A stretch of 64,000 nt of DNA from an uncultured Pelagimonas sp. (GTDB lineage Bacteria > Pseudomonadota > Alphaproteobacteria > Rhodobacterales > Rhodobacteraceae). The notes under the pieces are model-generated. The model searched no databases. It was not told where the DNA came from and saw nothing but the letters and a program-made list of their open reading frames with translations. Shown here one piece after another: positions 1 through 9,456 of the stretch. The stretch is taken from positions 186,001-250,000 of the forward strand of contig NZ_CANMKO010000004.1 of the NCBI RefSeq assembly GCF_947498515.1, read 5' to 3'. Made by a program: the position numbers and the translations under genes. Every line of letters begins with the position of its first letter. Position 1 is the first letter of the stretch.

Positions 1-1520
1 TTTGAAATCCACTGGATTGGTTGTGGCCCGTTGTTTCGGGTCGTGACGTGATCACCCACGCACAAATCTTCGATGTGTCGCTCACCATCTGGGGTTAAGA
101 TCATCGTTCCCGCAGTAAAACAAGGGATGCCCGACGACGCCAATTGCGCCCCTGTCATCTGGGCGGGTGAAATGCCTTGAAACGTTAAAGTCTCGCCTTC
201 GGGAAACGTCAGTAGGGCATCCCCAGACCCATTGTCAGTGACCACAACGTCCCAAATATTGACGGGGTTTCCATCCAAGTCACGAAGACCAGACACATCA
301 ATCTGATCGTTGGACCTGCCGTCGCCGTTTGTATCGCCGATATCGAAATCCGTGATGATATCGTTTGACCCCAGCTGCTGAAGAATGACGAGATCATCCC
401 CAACACCAGTGGTTATTAGGTCATCACCCGCGCCGCCACTTAGGGTATCATTGCCGCCGCCGGCAAGCATGGTGTCATCACCGTCACCACCCGCCAACGA
501 GTCATCGCCAATGCCCGCGTACAACGCATCATTTCCCGCGCCACCAACAAGCGTGTCCGAAGCGCCATCATCATGCGATATGTCTGTCGAACCACCAAAC
601 GCGTTATTGGCATTGTACCCGATAATCGTGTCATTGCCTTCGCCCCCGTCAAGGCTATCAGCGCCGTCTTCGCCTTCAAGAATGTCGGCCCCGCTGGCTC
701 CAAATAGACTATCGCCCCCCGATTTCCCGCTAAGAAGGTCGTCTCCGGTACCACCGTCCACACTATCGTTGCCGGACCCGGCCACAATTCTGTCATGCCC
801 CGCGCCGCCATCAATTGTATCATCGTCTGCGCCACCATCGATGGTGTCGTCGCCAGCCCCGGCAGCGATAGTATCACTCCCATCACCGCTGTTGATGACA
901 TCATCGTCGCCATCGGCCCCGTCAACACGGTCGCCTTGGGCGTCAACATAGCCAGCGCCGATGCTGTCGTCGCCGGAAGTGCCGTCGATCTCACCGTCAG
1001 GAGTGACAAAACTGTTGTCTACTCTGTCTGACCACATGTCATTCGTATCTGACAGCAGACTGTCGAACGTCAAAGACTGAATCGCCTTGGCTTCTAGCGC
1101 GTCCTGATCGGGACCACTGATAACCTCAGGCGCAAGATAGAGATTTCCATTGGTATCTTGAAAAACAACAGCAGAAATCGAAGCCGTTGTAGAGTCCGCA
1201 TAGGTAATCGTCGTATTGTAAACAACGACCGCATCAAACGTTTGATCCGCCCCCCCGTTTATTCTGAAGGTATCCTCGTCGTCCAAAAAAGACGTGTAGT
1301 TGTCAGAATGGTAATACCCCGCTTCGCCGTTGCCATACCCAGTGGAGCCTGGTGAAAACGTTTGGATGTTGCTGTATAGTGGATTGCCCGACGTCCCATA
1401 GGTATTCCCAACCAGCGCCGAGGCGTTTTCGCTCGTTATGTCATCCGAAATAACGGAACCTTCGGACGGGTCGATGAGCGGGCCAGCACCAAGGAAAATA
1501 ACATCAAATGTGGTCGCCAT
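1..1520 (-). CDS. RTX calcium-binding repeat protein with C-terminal Hint domain (partial, 3' end off window)
   Basis: An open frame runs from an ATG at 1520 to the left edge without a stop, about 506 residues. It starts MATTFDVIFLGAGPL, an N-terminus I associate with Roseobacter secreted Hint proteins. Residues from about 170 to 390 are a run of GGxGxDxx-type RTX nonapeptides (for example DDTIDGGADDDTIDGGAG), which fold as Ca2+-binding beta rolls after type I secretion. The end visible here starts a Hint (hedgehog/intein) domain: PCFTAGTMILTPDG, then VGDHVTTRNNGPQPIQWI. No Sec signal peptide is seen, as expected for ABC-type secretion with a C-terminal signal, which would lie outside the window. 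Hint domains in such proteins may self-cleave; the catalytic Cys is present. Upstream RBS is weak, so the start is chosen by family similarity. Role (adhesin, surface protein) is unknown. Confidence 0.88.
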   Translation of the reverse strand, partial: MATTFDVIFLGAGPLIDPSEGSVISDDITSENASALVGNTYGTSGNPLYSNIQTFSPGSTGYGNGEAGYYHSDNYTSFLDDEDTFRINGGADQTFDAVVVYNTTITYADSTTASISAVVFQDTNGNLYLAPEVISGPDQDALEAKAIQSLTFDSLLSDTNDMWSDRVDNSFVTPDGEIDGTSGDDSIGAGYVDAQGDRVDGADGDDDVINSGDGSDTIAAGAGDDTIDGGADDDTIDGGAGHDRIVAGSGNDSVDGGTGDDLLSGKSGGDSLFGASGADILEGEDGADSLDGGEGNDTIIGYNANNAFGGSTDISHDDGASDTLVGGAGNDALYAGIGDDSLAGGDGDDTMLAGGGNDTLSGGAGDDLITTGVGDDLVILQQLGSNDIITDFDIGDTNGDGRSNDQIDVSGLRDLDGNPVNIWDVVVTDNGSGDALLTFPEGETLTFQGISPAQMTGAQLASSGIPCFTAGTMILTPDGERHIEDLCVGDHVTTRNNGPQPIQWIS

Positions 1521-2431
1521 TTCAATGAGCGACCGTTATAGAGTTGGCACAAAGATCAGCCGTCTTAAGCTCCGGCGCATGCTGTACAACCTGCCTATTT
1601 TCCCGGGTTGTTTTCACCGCTTTGCCAATCAGTTGTTTCAGATATCGCCTGCACCGATTGAGAATACCTGAGAAGTGGTGAACATTTGGTGACCCGCTTT
1701 AGTTTGGACCTGCCGATCAGGTTATGTCGCCAAGTTTCAGCCGATGCGCGCGTCATCCAGCCTGTGATATCCTGTTTGAGGGAAGAGCCTGTGTGACCAA
1801 ATAGCGGTATTTGATCAAAGAGTATTTCGGGTTCATCGTCGCGACCAAAGCTTAGGCAATGAGAACGACACTTGCCCCCATCCGTTAGGTTGGTCTTCTT
1901 CATCAAGGCAATTTGCAGGCATATTTGAGGACCCGCCAAACGACATGTTACCTTAAAAACGCAAAGTTCCGCATGTAGTTGTTTCTGCTGCCTGACATTT
2001 TTTCGGTGGGTGATAAGAATTCGTGTGTGGGAAGGATGTGCGCCACCACTTTCTAGCTTTCAAACAATCCCGCTAGGTAGATCAGTTGATAGCCCCAACT
2101 CGTTTATGATCCCGCTCCCAGTGGACACAATAGCCGGGTCAACACATTTGGAGACTTGGTCATATCTAATGAGTTCCCAACACAACTCAAAACTAGTCAC
2201 AATTTGCAAAACAGGTGTTTCATTCCGCCAGTTTTTTCAACCTACTGCAAATTTCGATCACCTTTGCACCCCCATTGCCAAGTACCTGCGTACAGACAAA
2301 AAAATCGGCAAACCCCCTTCGCACAAAGGCCGCTCACCAATGAGCATAATTGTGCCTAGCGCGTCGAATGAATTGCAAAATTGCTTTGCATGACTACACT
2401 AATAGATAGAATTCGCAGGTAGGAGAATACC
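1521..2431. other. Intergenic region, no convincing gene
   Basis: About 910 bases separate the divergently transcribed RTX/Hint gene and the SH3b gene. Short open frames exist on both strands (for example 1595-1939 minus, 2010-2393 plus), but their translations show no domain, signal peptide or convincing ribosome site, and their composition does not resemble the neighbouring genes. The stretch must contain the promoters of both flanking genes. A good RBS (aggaga, 2421-2426) lies before the GTG at 2432. Confidence 0.5.
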
Positions 2432-5080
2432 GTGAAGAAGGCCCTAATTTCCCTGACATGTTTCGCTATTTCCGTTAGTAGTTTGGCAGCAGGCCCCGCT
2501 CAGGTAACCGCCAATTTGAATTTACGTTCTGCACCGGGAACTGGGTCCAAAGTTTTGGGAACCATTCCGCAAAACTCCGCCGTCAACCTTTTGGAATGCA
2601 ACGGGTCGGGGTCCTGGTGCGCGGTGGAATTTGAAGGACGGACCGGCTTTGTCAGCGGCAAATATCTCACGGAAACATCTGATAGTCCTGATCAACGTTG
2701 GCCGAGGGCGTTTGGCCTTGAGGGCGATGCGTTTGTGGTTCTGTACGAACCTCAGTTCAGCGATTGGGACAGTTTCACCACGCTAGACGCGCTGGTCGCA
2801 GCTGAGTTCCGTGAAACCAAGGACGCCGAGCCAATCTTTGGCGTGATTGGCCTGCGTGGGACCACCGTTTTAGATGCCGAGACCCACACAGTAGTGATTT
2901 CCGACATAAGCGTCACTCAAATGGATTTTTCGGCGCTTGATCGTCAACAGCTCGCGAAACTGTCCGTTGGTGTGGGGGAACTATTGCCAACCGGTGCAAT
3001 CACCATCCCCGAAGAACGTGTGGTTGCAGGATTGGCCAATTACCAACAACTTGAGGATGTTGACGGGCTTAGGGCCGAGGCCCCGCAAATCTTTGTCTCG
3101 CAAAAGGCTGGTCGTTTGCTGCAAACGGATGGCGATGCTGTCTTTGCCCCTGTTCAAGGCGCAGCTGGGGTTGAGTTTGTCGTCAACACCAATTGGGATC
3201 TGTTTCGGGTGAATGACGCGCTTTGGCTGCGGGATGGTGCATCTTGGCTCACATCTGGCAATTTCGATGGCCCTTGGGTTGAAACGCTTGAATTGCCTGA
3301 GGAACTCACCGCTTTGCCAGATGATGGCAATTGGTCAGATGCCCGAGACGCTTTGACCCCTGTTGCCTATGATCAAGGCGCACCCGTGGTGTTCTATGCC
3401 GATAGCCCGAGCGAATTGGTATTGTTTGACGGCGAATCCGGCTTTGTTGACGTTCCCGGTGGGGATTTGGAATGGGCTTCAAACACCGAGGCTGACATTT
3501 TTCGCCACAAACCAAGCGGCACATATTACTATCTGATCTCTGGGCGATGGTTCAGCACTAAATCCCTTGAAACCGGCCCCTGGGATTTTGCCACCCCTGA
3601 CCTTCCGGTTGATTTTTTAAACATCCCGGATGACGTGCCTTACTACACCGTCCGCGCCAGCGTGCCGGGCACTTCCGAGGCCAACGAAGCCCGACTTAGG
3701 GCCGCTATTCCGGAACTGGCGCGTGTCGACCTCTCTTCGCTAGAAGCCCCAACAGTGAGCTATATCGGAGCCCCTGAATTTGCACCGATTGACGGCACCG
3801 AAATGTCTTATGCGACAAACACACAGTCGCAAGTTATCGAGGTGGCCGGGACATACTTCTTGGTTGTGGATGGCATTTGGTTCAGCTCCAACAGCCCAAC
3901 CGGCCCATGGAGTGCTGCCACACAAATTCCCGAGGCCGTCTACACAATCCCGCCGTCCTCCCCGGTGCATAACGTCACCTATGTGCGCGTCTATGAAACC
4001 AACGAAAGCAATAATCAGGCGACCTATGGCTTCACCGCTGGCTACCTGTTTGGGTTCTTGTCTTGGGGCGTCTTTGTGCATGGCACAGGTTGGTATTATC
4101 CACCTTATTGGCACGACTATTGGGATGATCATCACCACCATCACTACCCGATTTACCACCCCCGCCCGGTAAGCTACGGCGGTGGAAGCTACTACAATCC
4201 CGCCCGCGGTTCGTTTGGGCGCTATGGCTATGCCTATGGTCCGTATCGCGGAATCGAAGCCCGTACGTCTTGGAATCCATCTACGGGAACCTACGCACGT
4301 GGAGCAAAAGTCTATGGCCCAGCCGGATCACGTGGCTTTGTTTACGCCACAAATCCGCGCACTGGCACAACCCTAACAGCCCGCGGAGGCGAAAGCATCT
4401 ATGGCAAATGGGGGTCCGCCTCGGTCAAACGAGGGTCAGAATACCTTGATGTTAAGGCTGGTGAGCGCACTGGCGGTGGCAAGGGGGTGAAATGGGATAG
4501 CTCGCGTGGCGACGGTTTTGCGCTCAACGATCGGCGTGGAAATACCTATGCCGGTCGCGATGGCAACGTCTACCGCAAGGTTGGTGACGATTGGCAGAAA
4601 TGGGATCCAGGCTCTGGTTGGGACGGGGTTCAGCCCCCAGCCCGCGAGGCTTTGAAGCGTCAAGATGCCGGGGCCACAGTCCGTGACAGAGTGGAAAACC
4701 GTGGTGGCGGGGCCGCGGCTGGCGCTGGCGCGGCGGCCATTGCCAAACGCAAAGCTGATGGAAAGCCTGTGCGAAAGCCAACTGGTGCACGTGTTCCGGC
4801 CGGCGTTTCACGAGATTCAGTGTCGCGTGAACGAGCCAATCAGCGTAGCAATGAAGTCCGACGCCCTCGGCAGGCCCCCGCACGAGCGACTCCCACACCT
4901 AGGGCTCAACCGCGCGCCACGCCGAAACCACGCACTCAGCCAAGGGCAACTCCAAAGCCACGCGTGCAGCCTAGGGCAAAGCCGCAGCAACGCCGGACAC
5001 CAACACGAGCCGCCCCCACTCGGCGCCCGTCGGGCGGAGCGCGAGGCTCAAGAGGCAATTTTTCGCGCGGCCGTCGCTAA
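2432..5080 (+). CDS. Periplasmic SH3b-domain protein with triplicated W/GPW repeats and basic Pro/Arg-rich tail
   Basis: An 882-residue protein starting at GTG 2432 behind aggaga. Residues 1-20 form a Sec signal peptide (KKALISLTCFAISVSSLAA). Residues about 21-80 are a bacterial SH3 (SH3b) domain, with NLNLRSAPGTGSKVLGTIP and WCAVEFEGRTGFVSGKYL, usually a peptidoglycan- or ligand-binding module. The middle carries three diverged copies of a module with a WxxS...GPW core (near residues 245-300, 345-395 and 455-505: LWLRDGASW..GPW, GRWFSTKSLETGPW, GIWFSSNSPTGPW). Around 565 is a His-rich, Gly/Tyr-rich stretch (DDHHHHHYP), possibly metal-binding. The last 140 residues are Ala/Gly and then Arg/Pro-rich with TPKPR/QPRA repeats, strongly basic, plausibly binding an anionic envelope polymer. 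The function is unknown to me. It converges on the histidine kinase gene. Confidence 0.85.
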   Translation: MKKALISLTCFAISVSSLAAGPAQVTANLNLRSAPGTGSKVLGTIPQNSAVNLLECNGSGSWCAVEFEGRTGFVSGKYLTETSDSPDQRWPRAFGLEGDAFVVLYEPQFSDWDSFTTLDALVAAEFRETKDAEPIFGVIGLRGTTVLDAETHTVVISDISVTQMDFSALDRQQLAKLSVGVGELLPTGAITIPEERVVAGLANYQQLEDVDGLRAEAPQIFVSQKAGRLLQTDGDAVFAPVQGAAGVEFVVNTNWDLFRVNDALWLRDGASWLTSGNFDGPWVETLELPEELTALPDDGNWSDARDALTPVAYDQGAPVVFYADSPSELVLFDGESGFVDVPGGDLEWASNTEADIFRHKPSGTYYYLISGRWFSTKSLETGPWDFATPDLPVDFLNIPDDVPYYTVRASVPGTSEANEARLRAAIPELARVDLSSLEAPTVSYIGAPEFAPIDGTEMSYATNTQSQVIEVAGTYFLVVDGIWFSSNSPTGPWSAATQIPEAVYTIPPSSPVHNVTYVRVYETNESNNQATYGFTAGYLFGFLSWGVFVHGTGWYYPPYWHDYWDDHHHHHYPIYHPRPVSYGGGSYYNPARGSFGRYGYAYGPYRGIEARTSWNPSTGTYARGAKVYGPAGSRGFVYATNPRTGTTLTARGGESIYGKWGSASVKRGSEYLDVKAGERTGGGKGVKWDSSRGDGFALNDRRGNTYAGRDGNVYRKVGDDWQKWDPGSGWDGVQPPAREALKRQDAGATVRDRVENRGGGAAAGAGAAAIAKRKADGKPVRKPTGARVPAGVSRDSVSRERANQRSNEVRRPRQAPARATPTPRAQPRATPKPRTQPRATPKPRVQPRAKPQQRRTPTRAAPTRRPSGGARGSRGNFSRGRR

Positions 5081-5091
5081 GATCGTTGACT

Positions 5092-5119
5092 GGTTCAGGC
5101 GGGAAATCTCGCCTGAACC
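5092..5119. terminator. Hairpin between convergent genes
   Basis: Arms ggttcaggcg (5092-5101) and cgcctgaacc (5110-5119) form a perfect 10-bp stem with an 8-nt loop. It sits between the stop of the SH3b gene and the stop of the histidine kinase, so it could end transcription from both sides. No T-tract follows, so it is only a candidate. Confidence 0.5.
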
Positions 5120-5158
5120 CACACATCGCACCCCCTCAGGTCGGTTGCCCTGACACCC

Positions 5159-7411
5159 TTACGTCCCAGATCTCTTGACCTCTGAAATTCGGCGTCCTGT
5201 GCCTTGTTGGCAGTGATGCACAATCCAATCCACAAGTTCACGTTTTCGTATCGGCTTGGTCAAAAAGTGATCCATCCCGGCATCCAGACAAGACTGCATT
5301 TCTGAGTCAAAAGCATGGGCGGTCAAAGCAACGATACATGGTTGATCAATGTCGAGGGCTCTTATTTCTTTTGTCGCATCAAGCCCGCTCATATTTGGCA
5401 TCGAGACATCCATGAAGATCAAGTCTGGATGTGTTTCCCACGCCTGTTGAACCGCTTCGAGCCCATCACAAGCAAAGCTGAGAGTGACAGGCAAGGAATC
5501 CAAATATTTGGACAGCAACAATCTGTTGGTTTTGTTGTCCTCGGCAATCAGTATTTTCAACCCTTCAAGGCTTGAGTAATTGACAACTTTTTCCTCGTCG
5601 TCCGCAGGCAGGTGTTCCTGGGTGGCTAATTGGCTGATGATGGGAACCTTCACCCGGAAAACAGACCCTTGTCCAGGCTTAGACGTGACAGATATCTGTC
5701 CCCCCATAACGTCGATGATGTGTTTTGAGATCGTTAGGCCAAGCCCAGTTCCACCAAATTTCCGGGTGGTTTCCGCCTCAGCTTGAGTGAAGCGGTCGAA
5801 AATTTTGCCAAGCTTGTCTTCTGGAATTCCAATGCCCGTGTCTTCAACCTCAAAGCACAGGTTTGAAGTTGCCAAGGTGTCTTCGTACCAAACCCGAACA
5901 AACACATTTCCGCGTTCCGTGAATTTGATCGCATTCCCAATCAGATTTACGACGACTTGACGCAAACGGCTCTCATCTGCGTTGACCGTCCTTGGGCAGG
6001 TCTCGTCTACATCAAGCGAAATCTGAATGCCGCCATTTTTTTGAGAAGATGACCCAAGTAGAGCGATCGTGTCGTTGAAAAAGGCATTGACGCAAAAGTC
6101 GACCGGGCTCAATTCAAGCCGTCCTGCGTCAAGTTGTGAGAGATCAAGAACATCGTTGATCACGCTCATCAGCGATTGGGAAGACCCGACAATCGTTCGC
6201 GTGTACTGGGATTGGAGTTCAGTCAGGTGCGTTTCAGATAGCAAATCCGCCATGCCAATTATTCCGGTCAGCGGTGTACGGATCTCATGGCTCATATTGG
6301 CAAGAAACTCGGCCTTGGCACGGGCCCCTTCTTCGGCGGCGCGGCGCGCTTCCGCCATCTCGATGGCTTGTACTTTTGCCTCGGTTATATCGCGCTCGAT
6401 CGCAACAAAAAACTCAATACTCCCTTCTTCGTCATGGACTGGGAATAGGTTGACATCGACCCAGATGCGCCGGCCATCTCGGGTGATGTTTTCGACCTCA
6501 CCATGGTAGGCGCATCCGGATTGAACAGCCTCATCAATTGGCTGAAACTGCTTAAGACTATTGTCATTGCCAGCCAACAGATCAGCAATTTTGTTGCCAA
6601 TCGCCTCTTGCGAGGTGAATCCAGTTACCCGGGTAAAAGCTTCATTCACCCACATGATCCGTCGGCTGGGATCGGACAAAACAACGCTGTCATTGGCCTT
6701 TCGCGCTACCAAGGACAGTTTACGCAGCTCTTTTTGATGGTTGAGCATCCGAGCATTGGCTGTTTTGAGCTCGGTCTTTTTCGTTTCCAGTGCTTGAGTG
6801 ATACGGAAGTTGTTCATTCCGGATTTGGTAAAAGCCGCGAACATATAGACCATGCACATCAACAGCATAGTGCCAGAGACATCGGTGAAGTTGAACACAT
6901 CAAAGCTTTGAATTTGTAGAGCTTTGACCGACAACAAAACACAAGGCGTGGCCGCGTAAATGCCCAAGCGCACCAACCCAACGAGCGGAAATTTTGGCAT
7001 AGAGATCGCGGAGTTTACGGCCCCCATCCCCAGACCGCCGATAACAAACAAAATGTTAGCTTCTTCTCCGGCTAGGAAGAAATAAATTGATGTCGCGACT
7101 CCAAGGGACACACCCTGCATCGCGCCCGACCAAACAGTGATTTTTTCAGCTTTTTTCAGATCATCATGGTAGATAAGCCGCCGTACCGGTCTGTGTAAAA
7201 TCCAGCAGTCGAGTAGGTCGACCACCAAAAGCATGACAAAAGCCAACATCGCGGGTGGCAACCCTAAGGCAAAAAAACCAAGGCCACACCCCACGGTGTA
7301 CAAAAGCATGCGCACCGGAAACCTATCAATGCGCTCATCCGCGTGGGACAAAAGCAAACGCTTCCGGGCTTCTCGGGAAGAAGCCTCTTTATCCACATTG
7401 TCCGCTGCCAA
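5159..7411 (-). CDS. Membrane-bound PAS hybrid sensor histidine kinase with C-terminal receiver
   Basis: A 750-residue hybrid two-component kinase. About six hydrophobic segments lie in residues 30-205 (for example MLLYTVGCGLGFFALGL and GTMLLMCMVYMFAAF), followed by a short coiled coil and a PAS domain (about 230-350, with WVNEAFTRVTGFTSQEAIG). The HisKA box FLANMSHEIRTPLTGIIG carries the phospho-acceptor His. The HATPase_c domain has NLIGNAIKFTERG, DTGIGIPEDKLGKIF and GGTGLGLTIS. The receiver domain near 620-735 has ILIAEDNKTNR and the phospho-acceptor Asp in DLIFMDVSMPNMSG. No HPt domain is fused, so output must pass to a separate HPt or regulator. The frame starts at TTG 7411; a TGA lies about 20 bases upstream in frame, so the start is constrained but the TTG is not certain. 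No cognate regulator is adjacent. It follows the retron RT on the same strand by about 90 bases; I see no functional link. Confidence 0.9.
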   Translation of the reverse strand: MAADNVDKEASSREARKRLLLSHADERIDRFPVRMLLYTVGCGLGFFALGLPPAMLAFVMLLVVDLLDCWILHRPVRRLIYHDDLKKAEKITVWSGAMQGVSLGVATSIYFFLAGEEANILFVIGGLGMGAVNSAISMPKFPLVGLVRLGIYAATPCVLLSVKALQIQSFDVFNFTDVSGTMLLMCMVYMFAAFTKSGMNNFRITQALETKKTELKTANARMLNHQKELRKLSLVARKANDSVVLSDPSRRIMWVNEAFTRVTGFTSQEAIGNKIADLLAGNDNSLKQFQPIDEAVQSGCAYHGEVENITRDGRRIWVDVNLFPVHDEEGSIEFFVAIERDITEAKVQAIEMAEARRAAEEGARAKAEFLANMSHEIRTPLTGIIGMADLLSETHLTELQSQYTRTIVGSSQSLMSVINDVLDLSQLDAGRLELSPVDFCVNAFFNDTIALLGSSSQKNGGIQISLDVDETCPRTVNADESRLRQVVVNLIGNAIKFTERGNVFVRVWYEDTLATSNLCFEVEDTGIGIPEDKLGKIFDRFTQAEAETTRKFGGTGLGLTISKHIIDVMGGQISVTSKPGQGSVFRVKVPIISQLATQEHLPADDEEKVVNYSSLEGLKILIAEDNKTNRLLLSKYLDSLPVTLSFACDGLEAVQQAWETHPDLIFMDVSMPNMSGLDATKEIRALDIDQPCIVALTAHAFDSEMQSCLDAGMDHFLTKPIRKRELVDWIVHHCQQGTGRRISEVKRSGT

Positions 7412-7501
7412 ATCTGGGTGTCTCTTGCTTGCTCAGGTTCTAAGCATGTTAAGCCTGTGGCCGTTAAGATACCGCTAAGCCTTGAGCATAGATCAGAAAC
7501 T

Positions 7502-9400
7502 TTATCTCCCGAGGATAATTCCAGCAGCAATTCCAAACACTAGCATTGCTCCAGCCACGTACAAAGCCGACTTGCCGGCCTTTTCAAGAAAGCCCATCAC
7601 CCCGGCCCTTTGGCTCTGAGGTTTCCAGATTACATAGAACGCAGCTACCGTCAGGACCGGGCCCACCGCTGGAATTGTAAACAAAAACAGCGCAAAGAAT
7701 GATAAAACAGCGCACCACAAAAGTGGTTTGCGGGGTTTGGAAACGCGCGATTGTCGGCGGCCTGACCAAGGCGTGCCACGGGTCTGGCCACCACCGCCCT
7801 CATCTGGGCGTTCGGGCCGCCCGCGTCTGCGTCCTGCGCGTGGCACTGTGGTCGGCGCAGCCGATTGAGACATATCTTGGCGATCAAAACCTGGCAGCTC
7901 TTCGGGGACAAATTCCGCACGCTCTTGCGCTACTTTCCAATCCTCATTCGGAGCTTCTCCCGCGGCACTAAGGCTGCGGAAGCTGGCTGCGCTATTAGGC
8001 TTGGCGGGATTGGGAACAAAGCTTGGGTCACGGCCCAATTGCGCCCAGGCCTGTTCGGCCAAACGATGCGCTTCGGGGCCACCCACCATATGCAAAAACG
8101 ACGCATAACCACGGCCGCTGTCGAGCGGGTTACCATTTCGGAAACTCTTGGCAGGGCCACCGTTCTGGCGCGCCTGATGCAACCACGCCCGAAAGGCACG
8201 GCGATCCTTGCGCGGCACTGAAACCTTGTCGTTGACCACCAATCCGGTGACCTCCTGACGGCTCCCTTTTCGCATGATCCGGGTTTTGTCAGGATGTACG
8301 ACAAAGCCCTCATCCTCAACGATCATGCCCACGCCGCGGAGCAACTGCCCAACAAAATTGGCACCCGACTCCGCCCCCGAAAACGTCAGATCATCCGCAT
8401 AGCGCGTGTAGGTCAGGCCAAAACCGGCCGCGAGGCCGGTCAAACGCTTATCCAGCCGCTTGGTCACCAAATTGGCGATAGCCGGGCTTGTCGGTGCACC
8501 TTGCGGCGTCTTGCGATCCCCCTGCGCGACGTACAGTTTTTCACCATCAACGGTGATGGTTTCACGCTCGGCTTCGGTACAAATGAGCCCCAGAACAGCC
8601 GCTTCGGCCTCCGCGTATCCCATTGATACAAATAGACCCTTAACCCGCTTATACGTGATCGTTGGAAAGAAATCTTGAAGGTCAAGATTGACAACAACAT
8701 CCTGACCGACATGCCTTTCCGCATTGGTAAGAATAGAGCGGCCAACGCGAAACCCGTGCGCCGCATCATGCGGGTCCTGTGTGTTCAGGATATTGTCCAA
8801 CACCCAGTATTGTGCCCGTTTCAAGCGCGGCATCGGCGCGGAAATCTTCCGCACCCCACCGGTTTTCTTGGGAATCTCTATATGCCGGTAGTGGCTAACC
8901 TTTGACACCTTACGATCAAATGCCAAAAACCGGAGTTCCGCGATCGGAATACCCATTTTCGCGGCAATGTCTTCGACACTTTCAAAAGCCGGAAGGCCCA
9001 ATGTGGCCAACCGCTCTGTGTCGGCACGCCGATCCGTCAAAGGACCCGAGGACACATCTCCGAGCGAGGTCACATGCCGACGCCGCCAGTCGTCAAAGGC
9101 GGCACCACGGGCGTTTTTCGCCTCAATAGCTTTGCGCTTGGTCTCGACCCGCCGCAACCGGGCCTCGCGCATCCGATCCTTCATGATAAGTTGCAGCGCG
9201 CGATCCGGATCAGCCAGAGCGCGATCTTTGGACAGCAAGTTCTGCATTTCGCGCTGCAACTCGCCTTTGCGCTTGATGAAATCTGCCGGAAGCGTGCTTT
9301 TTACCGACTGCTCATCCCAAAACCCGTGCCGGATCATTTCCTCCAGCACCACCTCATCCAAAGAGGACTCGCGAATTCGCTCTCTCAGGTTCGCACTCAT
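7502..9400 (-). CDS. Retron-type reverse transcriptase with C-terminal transmembrane segments
   Basis: A 632-residue reverse transcriptase. An N-terminal region of about 150 residues is charged and helical. The RT core spans about 165-420: motif A NLDLQDFFPTI (Asp240), PQGAPTSP (about 299-306), catalytic YADD (334-337). Two hallmarks of retron RTs are visible: NAERH (226-230, the NAxxH of region X) and VTG (384-386, region Y). After the RT core comes a low-complexity Pro/Arg/Gly linker (about 500-558) and two hydrophobic stretches (about 559-592 and 611-630; LLWCAVLSFFALFLF and ALYVAGAMLVFGIAAGIIL) that look like membrane segments. Most retron RTs are 300-500 residues and soluble, so this tail is unusual. 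It should make branched msDNA from the ncRNA encoded just upstream (9457-9682). ATG 9400 has a modest TAGGTG ribosome site. It is the last gene of the WGR-SWIM-ncRNA-RT operon. Confidence 0.92.
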   Translation of the reverse strand: MSANLRERIRESSLDEVVLEEMIRHGFWDEQSVKSTLPADFIKRKGELQREMQNLLSKDRALADPDRALQLIMKDRMREARLRRVETKRKAIEAKNARGAAFDDWRRRHVTSLGDVSSGPLTDRRADTERLATLGLPAFESVEDIAAKMGIPIAELRFLAFDRKVSKVSHYRHIEIPKKTGGVRKISAPMPRLKRAQYWVLDNILNTQDPHDAAHGFRVGRSILTNAERHVGQDVVVNLDLQDFFPTITYKRVKGLFVSMGYAEAEAAVLGLICTEAERETITVDGEKLYVAQGDRKTPQGAPTSPAIANLVTKRLDKRLTGLAAGFGLTYTRYADDLTFSGAESGANFVGQLLRGVGMIVEDEGFVVHPDKTRIMRKGSRQEVTGLVVNDKVSVPRKDRRAFRAWLHQARQNGGPAKSFRNGNPLDSGRGYASFLHMVGGPEAHRLAEQAWAQLGRDPSFVPNPAKPNSAASFRSLSAAGEAPNEDWKVAQERAEFVPEELPGFDRQDMSQSAAPTTVPRAGRRRGRPERPDEGGGGQTRGTPWSGRRQSRVSKPRKPLLWCAVLSFFALFLFTIPAVGPVLTVAAFYVIWKPQSQRAGVMGFLEKAGKSALYVAGAMLVFGIAAGIILGR

Positions 9401-9456
9401 GACACACCTAACAGGTTCGGGCCGGACATAGCCGACCGCAACAATGGTTTTGGGAT

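Noticed and set aside
385-1031. Plus-strand frames rich in SPSPP inside the left RTX gene
   Set aside because: They are antisense shadows of RTX repeats, whose composition opens other frames. The minus frame has the Hint and RTX motifs.
1595-2393. Short frames in the left intergenic gap (1595-1939 minus, 2010-2393 plus)
   Set aside because: No domain, no ribosome site, and codon use unlike the neighbours.
7502-9400. Diversity-generating retroelement or group II intron RT
   Set aside because: No VR/TR repeat pair or Avd-like gene and no intron domain V or X/HNH. NAxxH and VTG fit a retron RT, as does the ncRNA.
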